A stretch of DNA of 64,000 nucleotides, taken from contig OZ037908.1 in NCBI GenBank assembly GCA_964035575.1, positions 310,001 to 374,000 on the forward strand, in the 5' to 3' direction. Both the position numbers and the translations under genes were made by a program. This document shows positions 28,306-39,608 of the stretch, piece after piece. Below the pieces are notes generated by a model. That model did not search any database. It saw only the letters and a list, made by a program, of their open reading frames with translations, and was not told the DNA's origin. Each line of letters opens with the position of its first letter. Position 1 is the stretch's first letter. The DNA is from Rhynchopus sp. YZ270_cl-10 (lineage: Eukaryota > Euglenozoa > Diplonemea > Diplonemida > Diplonemidae).

Positions 28306-29712
28306 TTACAGCACAGCACTGACCTCTTGCACAATCCCTGTCTTCAGGTTGAAGTCAACAACCTTATCGTAGTACACCAAACAATACAGGTACATGTCGT
28401 AGCTGGCCTCTCTCTCAATGTTCACTGTCAAGGTGTTTGCCTGAGTGCTTGAGACGCTGTCTTGGTTCAATGTGTTCTGAAGGTCAAAGCAGTACATGGG
28501 GTAGTACTTCCAGTCGTTGTAGGAGAGCAGCCCTTGAGTGGTGAACCCCATTCCCTCAGGATCCTTGTAGGCACTATGCATCTTCATGTACTCCTTGTAG
28601 GCAGACTCCCACTTGTTCTTACCCACCTCAATTTCCAGATCCTTGCTTGGCACCTTGATGCCGTTCAGGTCAACAGAGATCTTCCTCACCATACCACTGT
28701 CAAAGCGCGACATATCATGCTCTTGACTTGTTTCCCTGTTTTTCGTTTGGCAGAAGATGATTGCACGTTTGATCCTTGTGTGCGACTTGATGGGCACAGG
28801 CCAGGAGATGTATGTGTCGCCAGCTGCAAACTCCTTCCTCTGAATTTGTGAAGACTCAAAGACCGCTTGAACCATACCAGACTTGTTGATGTAGCTCAGA
28901 ACTCCAGCGAGCGGTGAAGGAGCCAAGGTGACACGAGGCATCCAGATCCTCATACCATACCCAACCCAGTTCAAGGCACGGTCACTAACCCCAGAAGAGC
29001 GAAGAACTAGAGCACTGTCGTCATTCACCTCAAAGTTGAACTCCATAGGTATGTTGGTGAACATCTTCTTGTGATGCTGGAATATGTTGAAGATAAGACT
29101 GAGAGGAACCATGCAGTGTATCTCTCTGTTCCCTGTGGTGCGTCTTGCGCGGTGTGAAGTACTTGAGTCTCTGTTTGCAGTGTCATTGAACCCATCCACA
29201 AAGTCATCATTAACAGCATCCTTCCAAGTGATGTAGTGGCTAAGTAGATTGCTCCCCACAGTGTCATCGTATTGATTGGTGAAGTGAATGAGCGACTCTG
29301 CATTCATCTGCTGTCCTGCAAAGTTGGGCGTGTCCTCGATGTTGACCCCACCGATCTTGAGTGACTTCCTCCTGAAGAAGTTGAGAACATTTGACGCGAA
29401 GGCAGCTTTGTTATCATCATTGTCAGCAAAGGTCCATGCTTCTGTAGCATCCAGGGTCTTGTGTGCTGCAAGGGCTTCATACCCGTTACCACCTGCGTTT
29501 ACCTTTACCATCTTGAAGGACATCTCCAAGAACCCTTCAGAGGGGATGATGTGGCTGCTCTGGTCAAGAAGGGTGAAGGTGAAGTCTCGCTCGACTCTTC
29601 CAAACTGGTTCTGCAGGTTGCTTGACTTCCCAGTGTCTTGGATGGTGATGTAGTCGTACCCACTGACATCGGAGTGTCTCTTGGTTTTCTCACTCAAATT
29701 GTAGAAGCTCAT
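28306..29712 (-). CDS. Major capsid protein, virus copy 2
   Basis: 468 residues, same translation as 13206-14612. It is followed by a converging polymerase gene and preceded, with overlap, by the charged 117-residue protein. Double jelly-roll identity is inferred from size, beta-rich pattern and gene order. Confidence 0.6.
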   Translation of the reverse strand: MSFYNLSEKTKRHSDVSGYDYITIQDTGKSSNLQNQFGRVERDFTFTLLDQSSHIIPSEGFLEMSFKMVKVNAGGNGYEALAAHKTLDATEAWTFADNDDNKAAFASNVLNFFRRKSLKIGGVNIEDTPNFAGQQMNAESLIHFTNQYDDTVGSNLLSHYITWKDAVNDDFVDGFNDTANRDSSTSHRARRTTGNREIHCMVPLSLIFNIFQHHKKMFTNIPMEFNFEVNDDSALVLRSSGVSDRALNWVGYGMRIWMPRVTLAPSPLAGVLSYINKSGMVQAVFESSQIQRKEFAAGDTYISWPVPIKSHTRIKRAIIFCQTKNRETSQEHDMSRFDSGMVRKISVDLNGIKVPSKDLEIEVGKNKWESAYKEYMKMHSAYKDPEGMGFTTQGLLSYNDWKYYPMYCFDLQNTLNQDSVSSTQANTLTVNIEREASYDMYLYCLVYYDKVVDFNLKTGIVQEVSAVL

Positions 29713-30062
29713 TTTGATAAGCGGATTCTATCTTGAGCAAATAGAAATTGTCTCAGCTGTGTTTCATCGTTGAGTATGTCAGGTTTGAGTGTGGGGAATG
29801 CTCGTTGTGCTATGCCCTTCATGCGTTCAAAGGATGGGTCTATCGGTGGGAGGAGCTTAAGTCTTTTGTTGGTCTTCTGTGGTGTTGACACCTCGAGGGA
29901 GCTCGGCTCCTGAGTCTTCTGTTCATCATCCCTCTCCTGAGTCTCCTGTGTGTCATCTGGCTCCCTCTCCCTCTTCTTAGCTCTTGCCTCTGCTCTGGGG
30001 TTACTGTTCAGATCTTCATCTTTCCAATTAGGACCACCAATCTTATTCATGAAGCTGTCCAT
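29709..30062 (-). CDS. Small charged protein, virus copy 2
   Basis: 117 residues, same as 14609-14962. The overlaps with both neighbours are kept, which supports it being a real gene rather than a chance frame. Confidence 0.6.
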   Translation of the reverse strand: MDSFMNKIGGPNWKDEDLNSNPRAEARAKKREREPDDTQETQERDDEQKTQEPSSLEVSTPQKTNKRLKLLPPIDPSFERMKGIAQRAFPTLKPDILNDETQLRQFLFAQDRIRLSK

Positions 30063-30604
30063 TTGTGTGAGATTTGCGACTTGGTGCCTGATGTGCCTGT
30101 GTTGTGGTAAGAATACTTTGGGTTCACAAGATCACAGTGTACAACAACTGCTTGGATTCCGTTCGTGATGTCTGCGACGTGAGGCGCAATGTTCACACCT
30201 GCACTTATGATGGTATTCTCAGCAAAGCCTAAGATGCCATAGAAGGATCCTGTTCTGAAGTTCACTTGATAGTTAGCAGGTAGGGTGATCTTAATCTTCT
30301 GCAGGGCTAGGATGGGCTCGATTGTGATTTCCGATGGTATGTGGTCGTTGATCTCAGAGATGCTGTAGTTCCCGTCACCGAACACTATTGTCTCCCATGA
30401 AGAACCGTTGTCACGACTCCACTCAAAGAAGTTGTTGCCTTGCTGCTGGCTGATGTTTGTCCATGAGTAGTACTGACTGCTCTTGATGAGGCTGATCTCA
30501 TAGCTGTCACCTTCGTCAAGGTATATGGGAGGGTTGTAGGCTACAGTGAAGTCAGTGGAGATTGGTTCTCCTTCAGAGGAGACAAAGAGTGAGAGTTGTT
30601 CCAT
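30047..30604 (-). CDS. Penton-like minor capsid protein, virus copy 2
   Basis: 185 residues, same as 14947-15504, with the YNPPIYLDEGD and FYGILGF motifs. It is the first of the three overlapping minus-strand capsid genes after the basic protein. Confidence 0.65.
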   Translation of the reverse strand: MEQLSLFVSSEGEPISTDFTVAYNPPIYLDEGDSYEISLIKSSQYYSWTNISQQQGNNFFEWSRDNGSSWETIVFGDGNYSISEINDHIPSEITIEPILALQKIKITLPANYQVNFRTGSFYGILGFAENTIISAGVNIAPHVADITNGIQAVVVHCDLVNPKYSYHNTGTSGTKSQISHKWTAS

Positions 30605-32684
30605 TTTTTATGAATTGACTTCTTGTGTGAGGAGTTTGTGTTCCTCTAGGTCTATCTTGTTGTTGTTCAGGAGCCAGTCAAGGATAGCGGATGCTTCTTG
30701 TTTGATTGCTTGACTTGTGTTCCCTGCCTTCTTTCCTCCTATCAACAACGTCAGTCTATTCATTGCACCCTCGGTGTCCATTTGATACACACCACTCCCA
30801 CTCTTGTTCCCTTTACTTTTACCCTTACCTTTCCCTTTACCTTTACCTGTCGATGGTGTCGGAGGATTGTTAAAAGGCGGATTCCAGGGGTGGAGCCAGG
30901 ATTGTGTCGACGCAGTCGGACCTAGGTACGGTGTCAGGTTCGGTGTCAAATTCGCAGTCGGACCCAGGTTCGGTGTCAAATTCGGGGTCTGCATACTACC
31001 CGTGTCCGTATGTGATAAAGCTTCTTGGAATGATGTCTGGTCTGAAGCACTCGGTTGTGATGTGGATGTTGAGGTTGATGTAAGAATAGCTGATAAGAAG
31101 TTGTCAGTTTGGTCTCCCTCATCTGAAGTCTTGGTCGGGGCATCAATCTCCTTCAGGGTTTCTTGTTCGTTGAGAATATCAGATCGTTGTTGTGCTATGG
31201 GAGGGTGTCTAAAAAGGTCAAAAACGGAAAAAACGGAAAAAACGGTAGAAAAATTTGGGGTGTTTTTGACCAAAAAAAGAGTGAGGGGAGTTGGGTCCAG
31301 TCATAGGGGAGTATAGCAATTTTTAAAAAATTCTACCAAAAATGCACAGCATTTTTCAAGCACATAGGCAGATTTTCGCTTTTGTTATAAAAAATTGAGG
31401 AACCAAAATATCCCACTGTAGCTGTCTTCGAAAACGGCCTCTGAGGTCGGAGCCCGTTCTTCCTGCGGAAAGTAGTGCGCACACTGTACATATCTCTGAA
31501 GATGAACGGTTTAGGTCGGGGCTCGCAGAAACAACCTCAAATTACTTGCAGCTTGCGAGTCTCCGTGTTCTTGAAGGGTGGGACGTAGAGGGAGAAGGCA
31601 GCGATCACATTGAAGTCGTCCATTAAGGATTCAATATTTCCCGGAGGTCTGACTTCGGATACTGCCATCCAATGCCATCGCTTTGGGAGAGTGACTTGCC
31701 TTGCGTCATCGGATGACTCCAGGGCTTGCGCAAACTTTAAGGTTTCGGGACCGCTTGTGAAAAATAGGGCTCTGGTGCATGTTGAGGAAGAGGGGAGCCG
31801 GTCATCTCCGGAAGCGGTGTTGCTTTGTGAAGCATCGTATGCTTCCCCCGCTGACCACCTGTGAAACCGCCTCAATCGCGTGGTTCGTGATCGCTGTGAT
31901 TGCTCCTTCGTGTCTGAGGAGGATTGGAGCACCCTCCGCTTGATGGCAGACGGAGTATGTCCTGGCGCAGACGATTGGGGTTCACACACCCTCGGTGCTA
32001 CAGGATCTTGAGGGTTTGACGCACTGTTGGCTGCGTGCTCGGTGGGTCACAAGAAGAGACACCAGCACCGGCACGAGTCAAGTCACAAGGAGCTTAGGAG
32101 AACTGACGTGCGGTGGGGAAGGTTCCCTCCGACCGTCCGGACTTGGCGGTCTGCACCCCCATCCTCGTCAAGAATTGGCTAAAGCACATGGCACCCAGAG
32201 CAGTGACCGGTCCGACGCTCGCACGTGAGCGTCGCTCCTCCGGAAGCTGGTAGTGGCCCAAGTCCACACGGACTAGAGGCCGCCGATGAGCAGGAAACTG
32301 CAGGAGGGCATGCCACAAGAGCTAACGAAACCATGGTAATGGGCCTATGTGGGGTTACAGACGTGTATATGGTGTAACCACAGATGCTCAAAACACCCGA
32401 TTTTTACGTTTTTTTGCATTTTTCGGTGCCCCAAGACCCACCCAGGGCGCGCGCTAACTTTTCGGAAATTTCCCGAAAAAATGGATATCGGGTCCAAAAA
32501 AATGTACCTACAGGAAGTATGTGAAGGGGGGCAGAAAAATCAGGGTCATGTTACATTTCCGAGAAAATCCCGGGCTGTGGTGGGGTATATACGGAAAAAT
32601 GGACAAAATTTTGGTGACTTAAATTTTCACAAAATATGAACCCATACTCGTAAACAAGGGTCATTTTCAGGTCTTTCGGACAGC

Positions 32685-32860
32685 CAGTACACAGTACACA
32701 GTACACAGTACACAGTACACAGTACACAGTACACAGTACACAGTACACAGTACACAGTACACAGTACACAGTACACAGTACACAGTACACAGTACACAGT
32801 ACACAGTACACAGTACACAGTACACAGTACACAGTACACAGTACACAGTACACAGTACAC
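32685..32860. repeat. 7-bp tandem array (CAGTACA)n
   Basis: About 25 perfect copies of CAGTACA. The Cys/Tyr/Val-rich frames read from it are artefacts of the repeat. Confidence 0.97.
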
Positions 32861-33810
32861 ATTACCGTGACTTCACCGCAAAACACCGGCAAACATGGTC
32901 AAAATCAGGTGGAATATACATAAGTACATCATGGGGGGTAGGGAACAGGTAGCGCCGCAGGCGCACGGTACCCAACTTTTTTCTTTTTTCTTTCCCCTTT
33001 TCTCTGCTTTCTTTTGATTGCGCGAGCCGATTGCTCTCCACGGTGGGGTCACATGTGTGTCCAAAAACTATCTGAAGTGCCCTTACTGTACAATATGGGA
33101 TTCTCTGATTTTCTTAAGGAAATCGTGTAATCAAAAAATTTTTGTACCGCGAAAAAACCTCGAAAAAACCGGGTGTGAGGGTGTGGATTTAGCGCGCGCC
33201 CTGGACCCACCCCAGGGGTCCAAAAATTTTTCGAAAAAAAAAATTTTTTTTTCAGATTGGGAAGCCTCTTTTTTACTTTCAACGGATGTCATCCGGGGGG
33301 GGAGGGGGGGGGTCTCCGGGGGGGTGAGCGGAAAAGTTTGGTAATTTGGCAACGGGGGGGTCTAGTACAAAACCGTGGTCACATGGATTTTATGAATTTT
33401 CTTCAAAAATTTTTTTTTCGAATTTTATTTATTTGGAAAGATCGGTTACGAAAACGTTCAATTCCGGGGTCGCACGATTTTTTTTATGCCTGTGTGGATG
33501 GTTAGGTGATTTTTGGCTGTGGTACCCCCTTTGGGAACGTTTCTACGCAGGTTTCTTAAGGAATTCCTTAAGAAAACCTCCTCTTTGGGTCGCAGCACAG
33601 TGGCGTCTCTAAGTTGGATTTCTTTTGAAGAAGGTTTTCGATTTTTTTCCTTTGGATTTATTTTTTACAAATTTTTCAATTCCGACCATTTTTTTTATTC
33701 AGGAACACACTCCACGGTACGCAACTTTTGGTGGTGCCGACCCCCCTTTATGCACTGAAATCCCTATACGTTACTGTATAAAGACCCATGGAGCCTTTAA
33801 ATTGACTTCA

Positions 33811-34001
33811 CTGTACTGTGTACTGTGTACTGTGTACTGTGTACTGTGTACTGTGTACTGTGTACTGTGTACTGTGTACTGTGTACTGTGTACCTGTGTA
33901 CTGTGTACTGTGTACTGTGTACTGTGTACTGTGTACTGTGTACTGTGTACTGTGTACTGTGTACTGTGTACTGTGTACTGTGTACTGTGTACTGTGTACT
34001 G
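33811..34001. repeat. 7-bp tandem array in the opposite orientation (TGTACTG)n
   Basis: About 27 copies of the reverse complement of the array at 32685-32860, with one imperfect unit near 33893. The two arrays face each other across 950 bp. An exact 37-bp inverted repeat at about 33260-33296 / 34193-34230 partly nests with them, so this zone can fold back on itself. Confidence 0.95.
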
Positions 34002-35139
34002 GAGCCACTTTAAATTAACTTCTACTCCACTAAAGTGGTCGATCTTTTTTGTGGTGAAAAGCGGGGAGCTCGGAAATCCACTTCCGCTGGTTTTCGAATT
34101 TTTTTACGTCTTGTCCAAAAGCCGAAAACTTCAGGTTGCCAAATTTACAATCTTCTCCGGGGGGGGAGGGGGGGGGTTTCTCAAAATCGGACGGATGACA
34201 TCCGTTGAAAGTAAAAAAGAGGCTTCCCATTTTGCTAAGGTAAAATGTGAAAACGATCCTCAAAATAGAGGATCCTCAAAATTCCCGTTTTTCCCTTTTT
34301 TCCCCTTTCCCCTTAGTCATTTTTCCCGTTGCCCAGGGCTATTTCTAAATATGGGGTCCGGGGGGTCCAAAATCCAATCCGGGACACAAATTTTTTGGCA
34401 GATTTATTTTGTGCCAAAAACGTCCTTATTTGCATTTTTGAGATTCACCCGTGCAGTGGTGGGGTCAATCTCGAAAATTGGACAATTTTTTGACCACTTA
34501 AATTTTTGAAAATATGAGCCCGGTTGCTTATACGTGGGGCCCATTTTCGGCCAAAAAATGCTGCTCAAAAAAATTTTCAGGTGAAATTTTTTCAGCCCCA
34601 AAACATACTGCGATTGGCATTTCCGGAATCTGTCCGCACTGTGGTGGGGTCAATTTGCAGAAATGGCCAAGTTCTTGGTTTTGGTCAAAATGAGTGTAAG
34701 GTAAAGCGGCCAAGGTAAATCCCACAACCCAGATTTTCTCTCCCAGATGCTGAAACATGAAAATGCGCGAAAACACCGGCATTTGCATTTCCGGAATCCG
34801 TCCGTTCTGTGGTGGGGTCAATTTGCAGAATTGGGCAAGTTCTTGGTTTTTGTTAAAATGAGTACGGTGCCAGTGTGATGTTAGTGTAGAGAACAAGTTT
34901 CTAAGAAACCCCATCATAGCACCTCCGGCATGCGGCCTGGTGCGCCCTCTCTGTTTTTTCAGAAAATATCAAAAACCCCGTGTCTTGCACAATCTGGAAG
35001 AAAACTTTCCAACACAAAAAAAATCGGCAACTTTCTTCAAGCAGAAAGCCCATCCTCCCCCCTCTTGGTGAGTACTGTAGTACGTGCAAATTTTTTGGCA
35101 GCCCTGTATATAAGCCCCGTGCAAATTTTTTGGCAACTT

Positions 35140-35940
35140 TCATTTTCCAAAAATCAGGGACAGGGACAGGTTTTTAGAAATAGCCCTGCCGTTGCCTTGT
35201 CGAAAAAAAAATTTTTGGGTCAAAAAAAAAAAGTGAAAATTTTTCACAAATTTCGATCCTACGACCACCCACAGGTGACGAAAACTCGGTTTTTTTGAAA
35301 AAAAAAAATTTTTTTTTGGGTCAAACAGCGCCTTGCCTATAGTATAGCCTTGTACAGAGACGTGTATATGGTGTAACCACAGATGCTCAAAACACCCGAT
35401 TTTTGCGTTTTTTTGCATTTTTCGGTGCCCCCAGACCCACCCCAGGGGGCCAAAAATTTTTCGAAAAAAAAAATCTTTTTTTCGGATTTTGCTAAGGTAA
35501 AATGTGACTGTGAAAAATGATCCTCAAAATAGGGGATCCTCCAAATTCCCGTTTTTCCCTTTTTTCCCTTTCCCCTTAGTCATTTTTCCCGTTGCCTTGT
35601 CGAAAAAAATTTTTTTGGGTCAAAAAAAAAAAGTGAAAAATTTTCGCAAATTTCGATCCTACGACCACCCACAGGTGACGAAAACTCGATTTTTTTGAAA
35701 AAAAAAAATTTTTTTTTTGGTCAAACACGGCCTTGCCTATCCACTTTTGGGTATAGTATAGGCTTGTACAGAGACGTGTATATGGTGTAACCACAGATGG
35801 TCAAAACAGCCGATTTTTGCGTTTTTTGGCATTTTTCGGTGCCCCAAGACCCAACCCAGGGGGCCAAAAATTTTTCGAAAAAAAAATTTTTTTTTTCACC
35901 TGAAAATTGCCTTGTCAAAAAAAAAAAAAAAAATTTTTTT
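35140..35940. repeat. ~401-bp direct duplication inside the 4.8-kb element
   Basis: TTCGATCCTACGACCACCCA and TATGGTGTAACCACAGATG recur about 401-410 bp apart (35254/35655; 35365/35779). Part of the same family lies at 32370-32450 and, in the left arm of the window, near 2440-2510. Confidence 0.75.
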
Positions 35941-36098
35941 TTTGGAAAAAAAAATGGCAAAGACAAAGGGAAAAACGGGAGAAAAGGGAAAAACGGGAAA
36001 TTTGAACACCCTCCATGGAGTCCTTCAGTCTACCAATATCGCGTAGAAGCTTCTCGAGACTTGATGTATTGTTCAGTTGCATTTTTGTTATTGCAAAA

Positions 36099-36839
36099 AT
36101 GATACGCAATTACGTTACGAGGAATGAGTCCCCTGAGGATGATGAACATTCAAAGCTTCTTCCGTCGTGGCCATTCAGGATGTTGTCTGTCGGATCTTCT
36201 GGGTGTGGGAAGAGCACAGTGATGGGGAATATGCTAATGAACAAGGAGTTGAAGTTACCGTTTGACAGGGTTTTCGTTATCAGCACAACACTACACCAGA
36301 AGATCTACCAGGTTATGATGGAACACTTTGCAGACATTGACGAGAAGATACGAAGTGAGCTGGAACGAGAGTTGAAGAAGAAGAAGGTGAGTGAGGAGAA
36401 GATCGACGAGACCTTAGAAGCCTTGAAGCCAACAGCAGAGTTCTTCGATAGTGTTGATGAGTTCGATGTGGAGGACCTTGACCCCAACCAGAAGAACCTT
36501 GTGTTGTTGGATGACATTGTGATGGAGAAGAAACAGAGAGAGTTCATTGACCTGTATATACGTGGACGTCATCGCAACATCTCACCAGTCTACCTGAGTC
36601 AGAGCTTCTATGACACCCCAAAGGCGATACGACAGAACTGTAGCTGCTTCCTGCTGTTCAACATCAACAAGAAGGAGAGGCGGATGATAGCGACTTCATG
36701 CAGCGACCTTGAGCCTGATGAGTTCAACAGTATGTTTGAGGGTCTGCCCCGGTACAACTTCGTCATGATCGACAACCAGCCTGTTGTTCCTGAATTGAAG
36801 TATCGAAGGAACTTTGATGAGATTCTGTTTCCAGGATGA
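36099..36839 (+). CDS. Packaging ATPase (A32/FtsK-HerA type), virus copy 2
   Basis: 246 residues, same translation as 16181-16921, with Walker A GSSGCGKST and Walker B LVLLDDI. Its divergent spacer lies just right of the nested 4.8-kb element. Confidence 0.85.
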   Translation: MIRNYVTRNESPEDDEHSKLLPSWPFRMLSVGSSGCGKSTVMGNMLMNKELKLPFDRVFVISTTLHQKIYQVMMEHFADIDEKIRSELERELKKKKVSEEKIDETLEALKPTAEFFDSVDEFDVEDLDPNQKNLVLLDDIVMEKKQREFIDLYIRGRHRNISPVYLSQSFYDTPKAIRQNCSCFLLFNINKKERRMIATSCSDLEPDEFNSMFEGLPRYNFVMIDNQPVVPELKYRRNFDEILFPG

Positions 36840-37006
36840 TAAGAGAAACGATGTCCGACAAGACAAGAGACTCAGAACCGAAGGTTCCTCGAGGGACTTC
36901 AGCCCGAGATGTGAGTTCCAGTGGAAGTGTTGGGAGCAAGATAGTGACGGTGATGTGTTGCAGAAGCAAATGTGTAGGGAACCCCAAGGTTGTGGTCAAA
37001 CGGTAG
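36836..37006 (+). CDS. Small basic/Cys-rich ORF, virus copy 2
   Basis: The 56-codon frame overlaps the ATPase stop as ATGA, identical to the frame at 16918-17088. Identity of the copies gives no independent support for coding. Confidence 0.35.
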   Translation: MIRETMSDKTRDSEPKVPRGTSARDVSSSGSVGSKIVTVMCCRSKCVGNPKVVVKR

Positions 37007-37249
37007 GTATTGTTATACACATGCCATGTACGCGGTGAGGGGCACGTTGCTGATGTTGAGGAAGGAGATAAAAAAAGCCCATTCCCCACCGTACCCACTC
37101 TTTTTGTTCACGTCCCCTCCACACCCACGTATTTCACACCACATCACAATGGAACCGCAATGGACTATCCACACTCCTCCCCAGTCTCTTGCACAATCTT
37201 CACCAACCCCACACTTACACAGCAACACACCAACAGGGAAACTACACAA

Positions 37250-38813
37250 ATGACAAAATACAACAAAATGTGGAAGGCACTCCGAATGTGCAGCACAAAA
37301 GCAAAACCGGAGAACGAGGGATGGATGCCATTTGCCAAGATACTGGTAGGTGCCGCAGCTACAGGCTCGGTGGGTGCAGTGGCTTATTGGTACGACAGAT
37401 GGTATGGTCTGCAGTCCGAATACCACCTCGACAAAATGCTCGAGAAGATTGTCACAGCATCGTACGAACCCGAAGTACCAAATGGCAGGGAGTATGTTCC
37501 AAGACAGCAAGATGGTGCACTGGAGAAGGATTTACAAGAGAACATCGCCAGCGAGACAGACTTCTTCTTGTTGATGGGTGAGAGCGGCTCCGGCAAAACC
37601 ACGATGATGCAGCATTTGCTGAAAAAAAAGTATGACGAAGGTGTGATCTTTGTGATGGTCAATGCGGATAAGCTGGCGAAGGTGCCTAGCTACAAGATGA
37701 GAGATGTGGTTGAGGCGGCTGTGCTCGGGAAGTTCGAAGAGTGCAAGGATCATCCCCGCCATAAGCCCGATTTTACGGACTTCATCAAACACGCCAACGA
37801 GGTCCGGAAGAGGGCGAAGAAGGGGAAGAAGGCACATCCGCTGATCATCTACATCACTCTGGATACGAAGGAAGCTACAGAGCTCAGTTACGAGACTATG
37901 GGGAACATTGCCGTGGCTGTCGGGGGAATGGCAAGCGACCTTTCATCGAAGCAGAACTGTTGCAAGACCATTCTCGAGTTCTCCAAAACAGGAATATCCG
38001 ACACGCTCAAGAAAATCCGCACTGATTTCGACCGTTTTGAAGTGGGTGCGATGACAGAGGAGGAACTCCTGGCTATTGGGGAACAGCTAGTGCTGAAGGG
38101 TCCCCTGTATCTTGCGATGACAGAGGCCGAGAGGAAGGCGTTCCTAGCGAAGAAGGATCCCCAGAATCTTATTGGGCCGTATCTCAAGCACTATCACGAC
38201 TGGTTGGGCGGACAGACAAAGACCTTGGCGGGGTTCATCAAAACAAAGGTGGGGTCTAAAAGTATGCAGAGTCTTTGTTGCCTTTTTGTACAATATGATT
38301 ATTAACCACATCTCATCGCAGTTGAGTCTGCCACCGCTGAAACAAAGGATAAGGTTTTGACGAAGCTGAAGGCGGGTATGTTGTTGTTGGGGTGGATAGT
38401 TTGTCAATTATGAGACACACGTATTGCACAGGGATCGATGGGAGGTAGTACCGTGCGAGTATTATTATTTTATGAATGATTAAACACATCACTTCGCAGG
38501 TATCGATGACAAGTATGACCTCGCATGCGAAAGCCTGGACAAACAGCCGAATCTGGATGTTCTGAAGGGCATGGCACAGGCTGGAGCAGATGGTGTTCCC
38601 CACCGTGCTGCCAACAATGCTGCTATTACTGAACTCAGCAAACGCGACTCAGACTCTACACTGATCCGCACAGTGGGTGAGACCCACGTGAGGATCCACC
38701 GCTACTCTCACGCACTGTACCTGAATGGCGTGAAGGGGCCAGATGACGAAGGCGTGGAGAAGAATATTACAAAAGTGAAGGAGAAGTTCGGGATGAACGC
38801 GAAGTCTGCGTGA
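37250..38813 (+). CDS. Membrane-anchored P-loop NTPase, three exons (unit 2)
   Basis: Exons 37250-38261, 38322-38375 and 38500-38813, the same 459-residue protein as at 17332-18895. Hydrophobic anchor, Walker A GESGSGKT, Walker B LIIYITLD and the C-terminal domain are all kept. The gene lies between virus copy 2 and the second 38-bp array, in the same orientation as the three paralogs downstream. It differs clearly from those (MTKYNKM start, shorter gap before the anchor), so it belongs to the duplicated unit rather than to the downstream array. Confidence 0.75.
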
Positions 38814-39608
38814 TGATATGGGTGTGGGGTGAAGTACTTTTGTGGTTCTTTTTTTGTTTATTTGTGTCTGGAGGAGGTGCGGGGAAGGGAATGAAAAAAA
38901 AAGAAAACAGGGTGTTGTCAACTGTCCCAACAGGCTCAGCCGGGTGTGGGTAGGAATAGTGAATATGTTTTGTGATTATATTTTTTACTTTTATTTGTCT
39001 CTGGAGGGTGGGAACAACGATGGGTCTTACTTGCACAATATGTGGGGGAAAAAAAAAAACCGTCCTATGAGTTGAGTGTATGTCTCTGGTGCTTTGAGTC
39101 AGAACGAGGGGTTTTTGGTGTTGTTTTTATATTTTTCCTTTCCCAAACAAAACAAAACAAAACAAATCCAAAAAAAAAAAAAACATATGCCCTTATGAGA
39201 ATTTTTCTTTTCGTTCTGTTTTTCACAACACAATCACCACACTCAGACAGGAGTACAACAAATTGCACAAATGGGGAGGATGACAAATTGTGGTTCAAAA
39301 GAACCCGTGGTATAGGCCTACAGGGGAACGCCACGTAAAATAAAGACTAACGCGCCATGTGCACTACCTCTTGGGTGGTTGTGGAAACGTGCACTGCTTC
39401 CTATATAATTTGGAGATACAGAGTAAACTCACAGGTCCTCACACGGCCGTAAAGGTAAGGAGTATGCAGAGGACACCGACAGGCTGAACCAGATCCATCA
39501 TCACGTCATTAGGAATACAGTCACCGAAGTCCGAGTCACTCAGGTATGACACACGTACACACAGGTATGTAAAAGGCTACATAAAAAGTTAACAATTAAT
39601 AAAATATC

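Larger units (their letters stand above)
31200..36014. mobile_element. 4,815-bp inverted-repeat DNA element nested in virus copy 2
   Basis: Ends are GGAGGGTGT and ACACCCTCC (9-bp perfect inverted repeats), with ATG on both sides (31197-31199, 36015-36017). The coordinate offset between the virus copies rises from 15,100 to 19,918 across it, i.e. 4,818 = element plus 3-bp duplication, so the ends are exact. Inside: a 150-codon frame at 31537-31989 (-) of no known family, two oppositely oriented 7-bp arrays, a 37-bp inverted repeat, a ~401-bp direct duplication, and A/T runs with a repeated segment containing GTAACCACAGATG. No transposase is recognised, so it appears non-autonomous. GG...CC ends with a 3-bp duplication loosely suggest a PIF/Harbinger- or CACTA-like mover; the family is open. 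Confidence 0.85.
30608..36082 (-). pseudogene. Basic low-complexity virus gene, copy 2, interrupted by a 4.8-kb element
   Basis: The two ends correspond to the gene at 15508-16164. The 4,815-bp DNA element at 31200-36014 lies inside it. This is the one break noted for virus copy 2; it marks the insertion as later than the duplication or as specific to one haplotype. Confidence 0.8.
22054..37006. mobile_element. Polinton-like virus fossil, copy 2 (with one nested insertion)
   Basis: Same gene order as copy 1 with the fiber-like gene added at the left. Without the nested 4,815-bp element and its 3-bp target copy the coding part is about 10.1 kb, compact for a Polinton (usually 15-20 kb). One break is seen, the nested insertion; the other parts look whole. 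No integrase or protease is recognised. The true left end may include the inverted 12-bp blocks starting near 21.8 kb. Polymerase, capsid, penton and ATPase translations are identical to copy 1, so the two copies separated very recently or are alleles. Confidence 0.8.

Noticed and set aside
31537-31989. Transposase in the 4.8-kb element
   Set aside because: The 150-codon frame has no motif of a known transposase family; left unassigned.
32551-34509. Cys/Tyr/Val-repeat frames in the 4.8-kb element
   Set aside because: They are translations of the 7-bp arrays.
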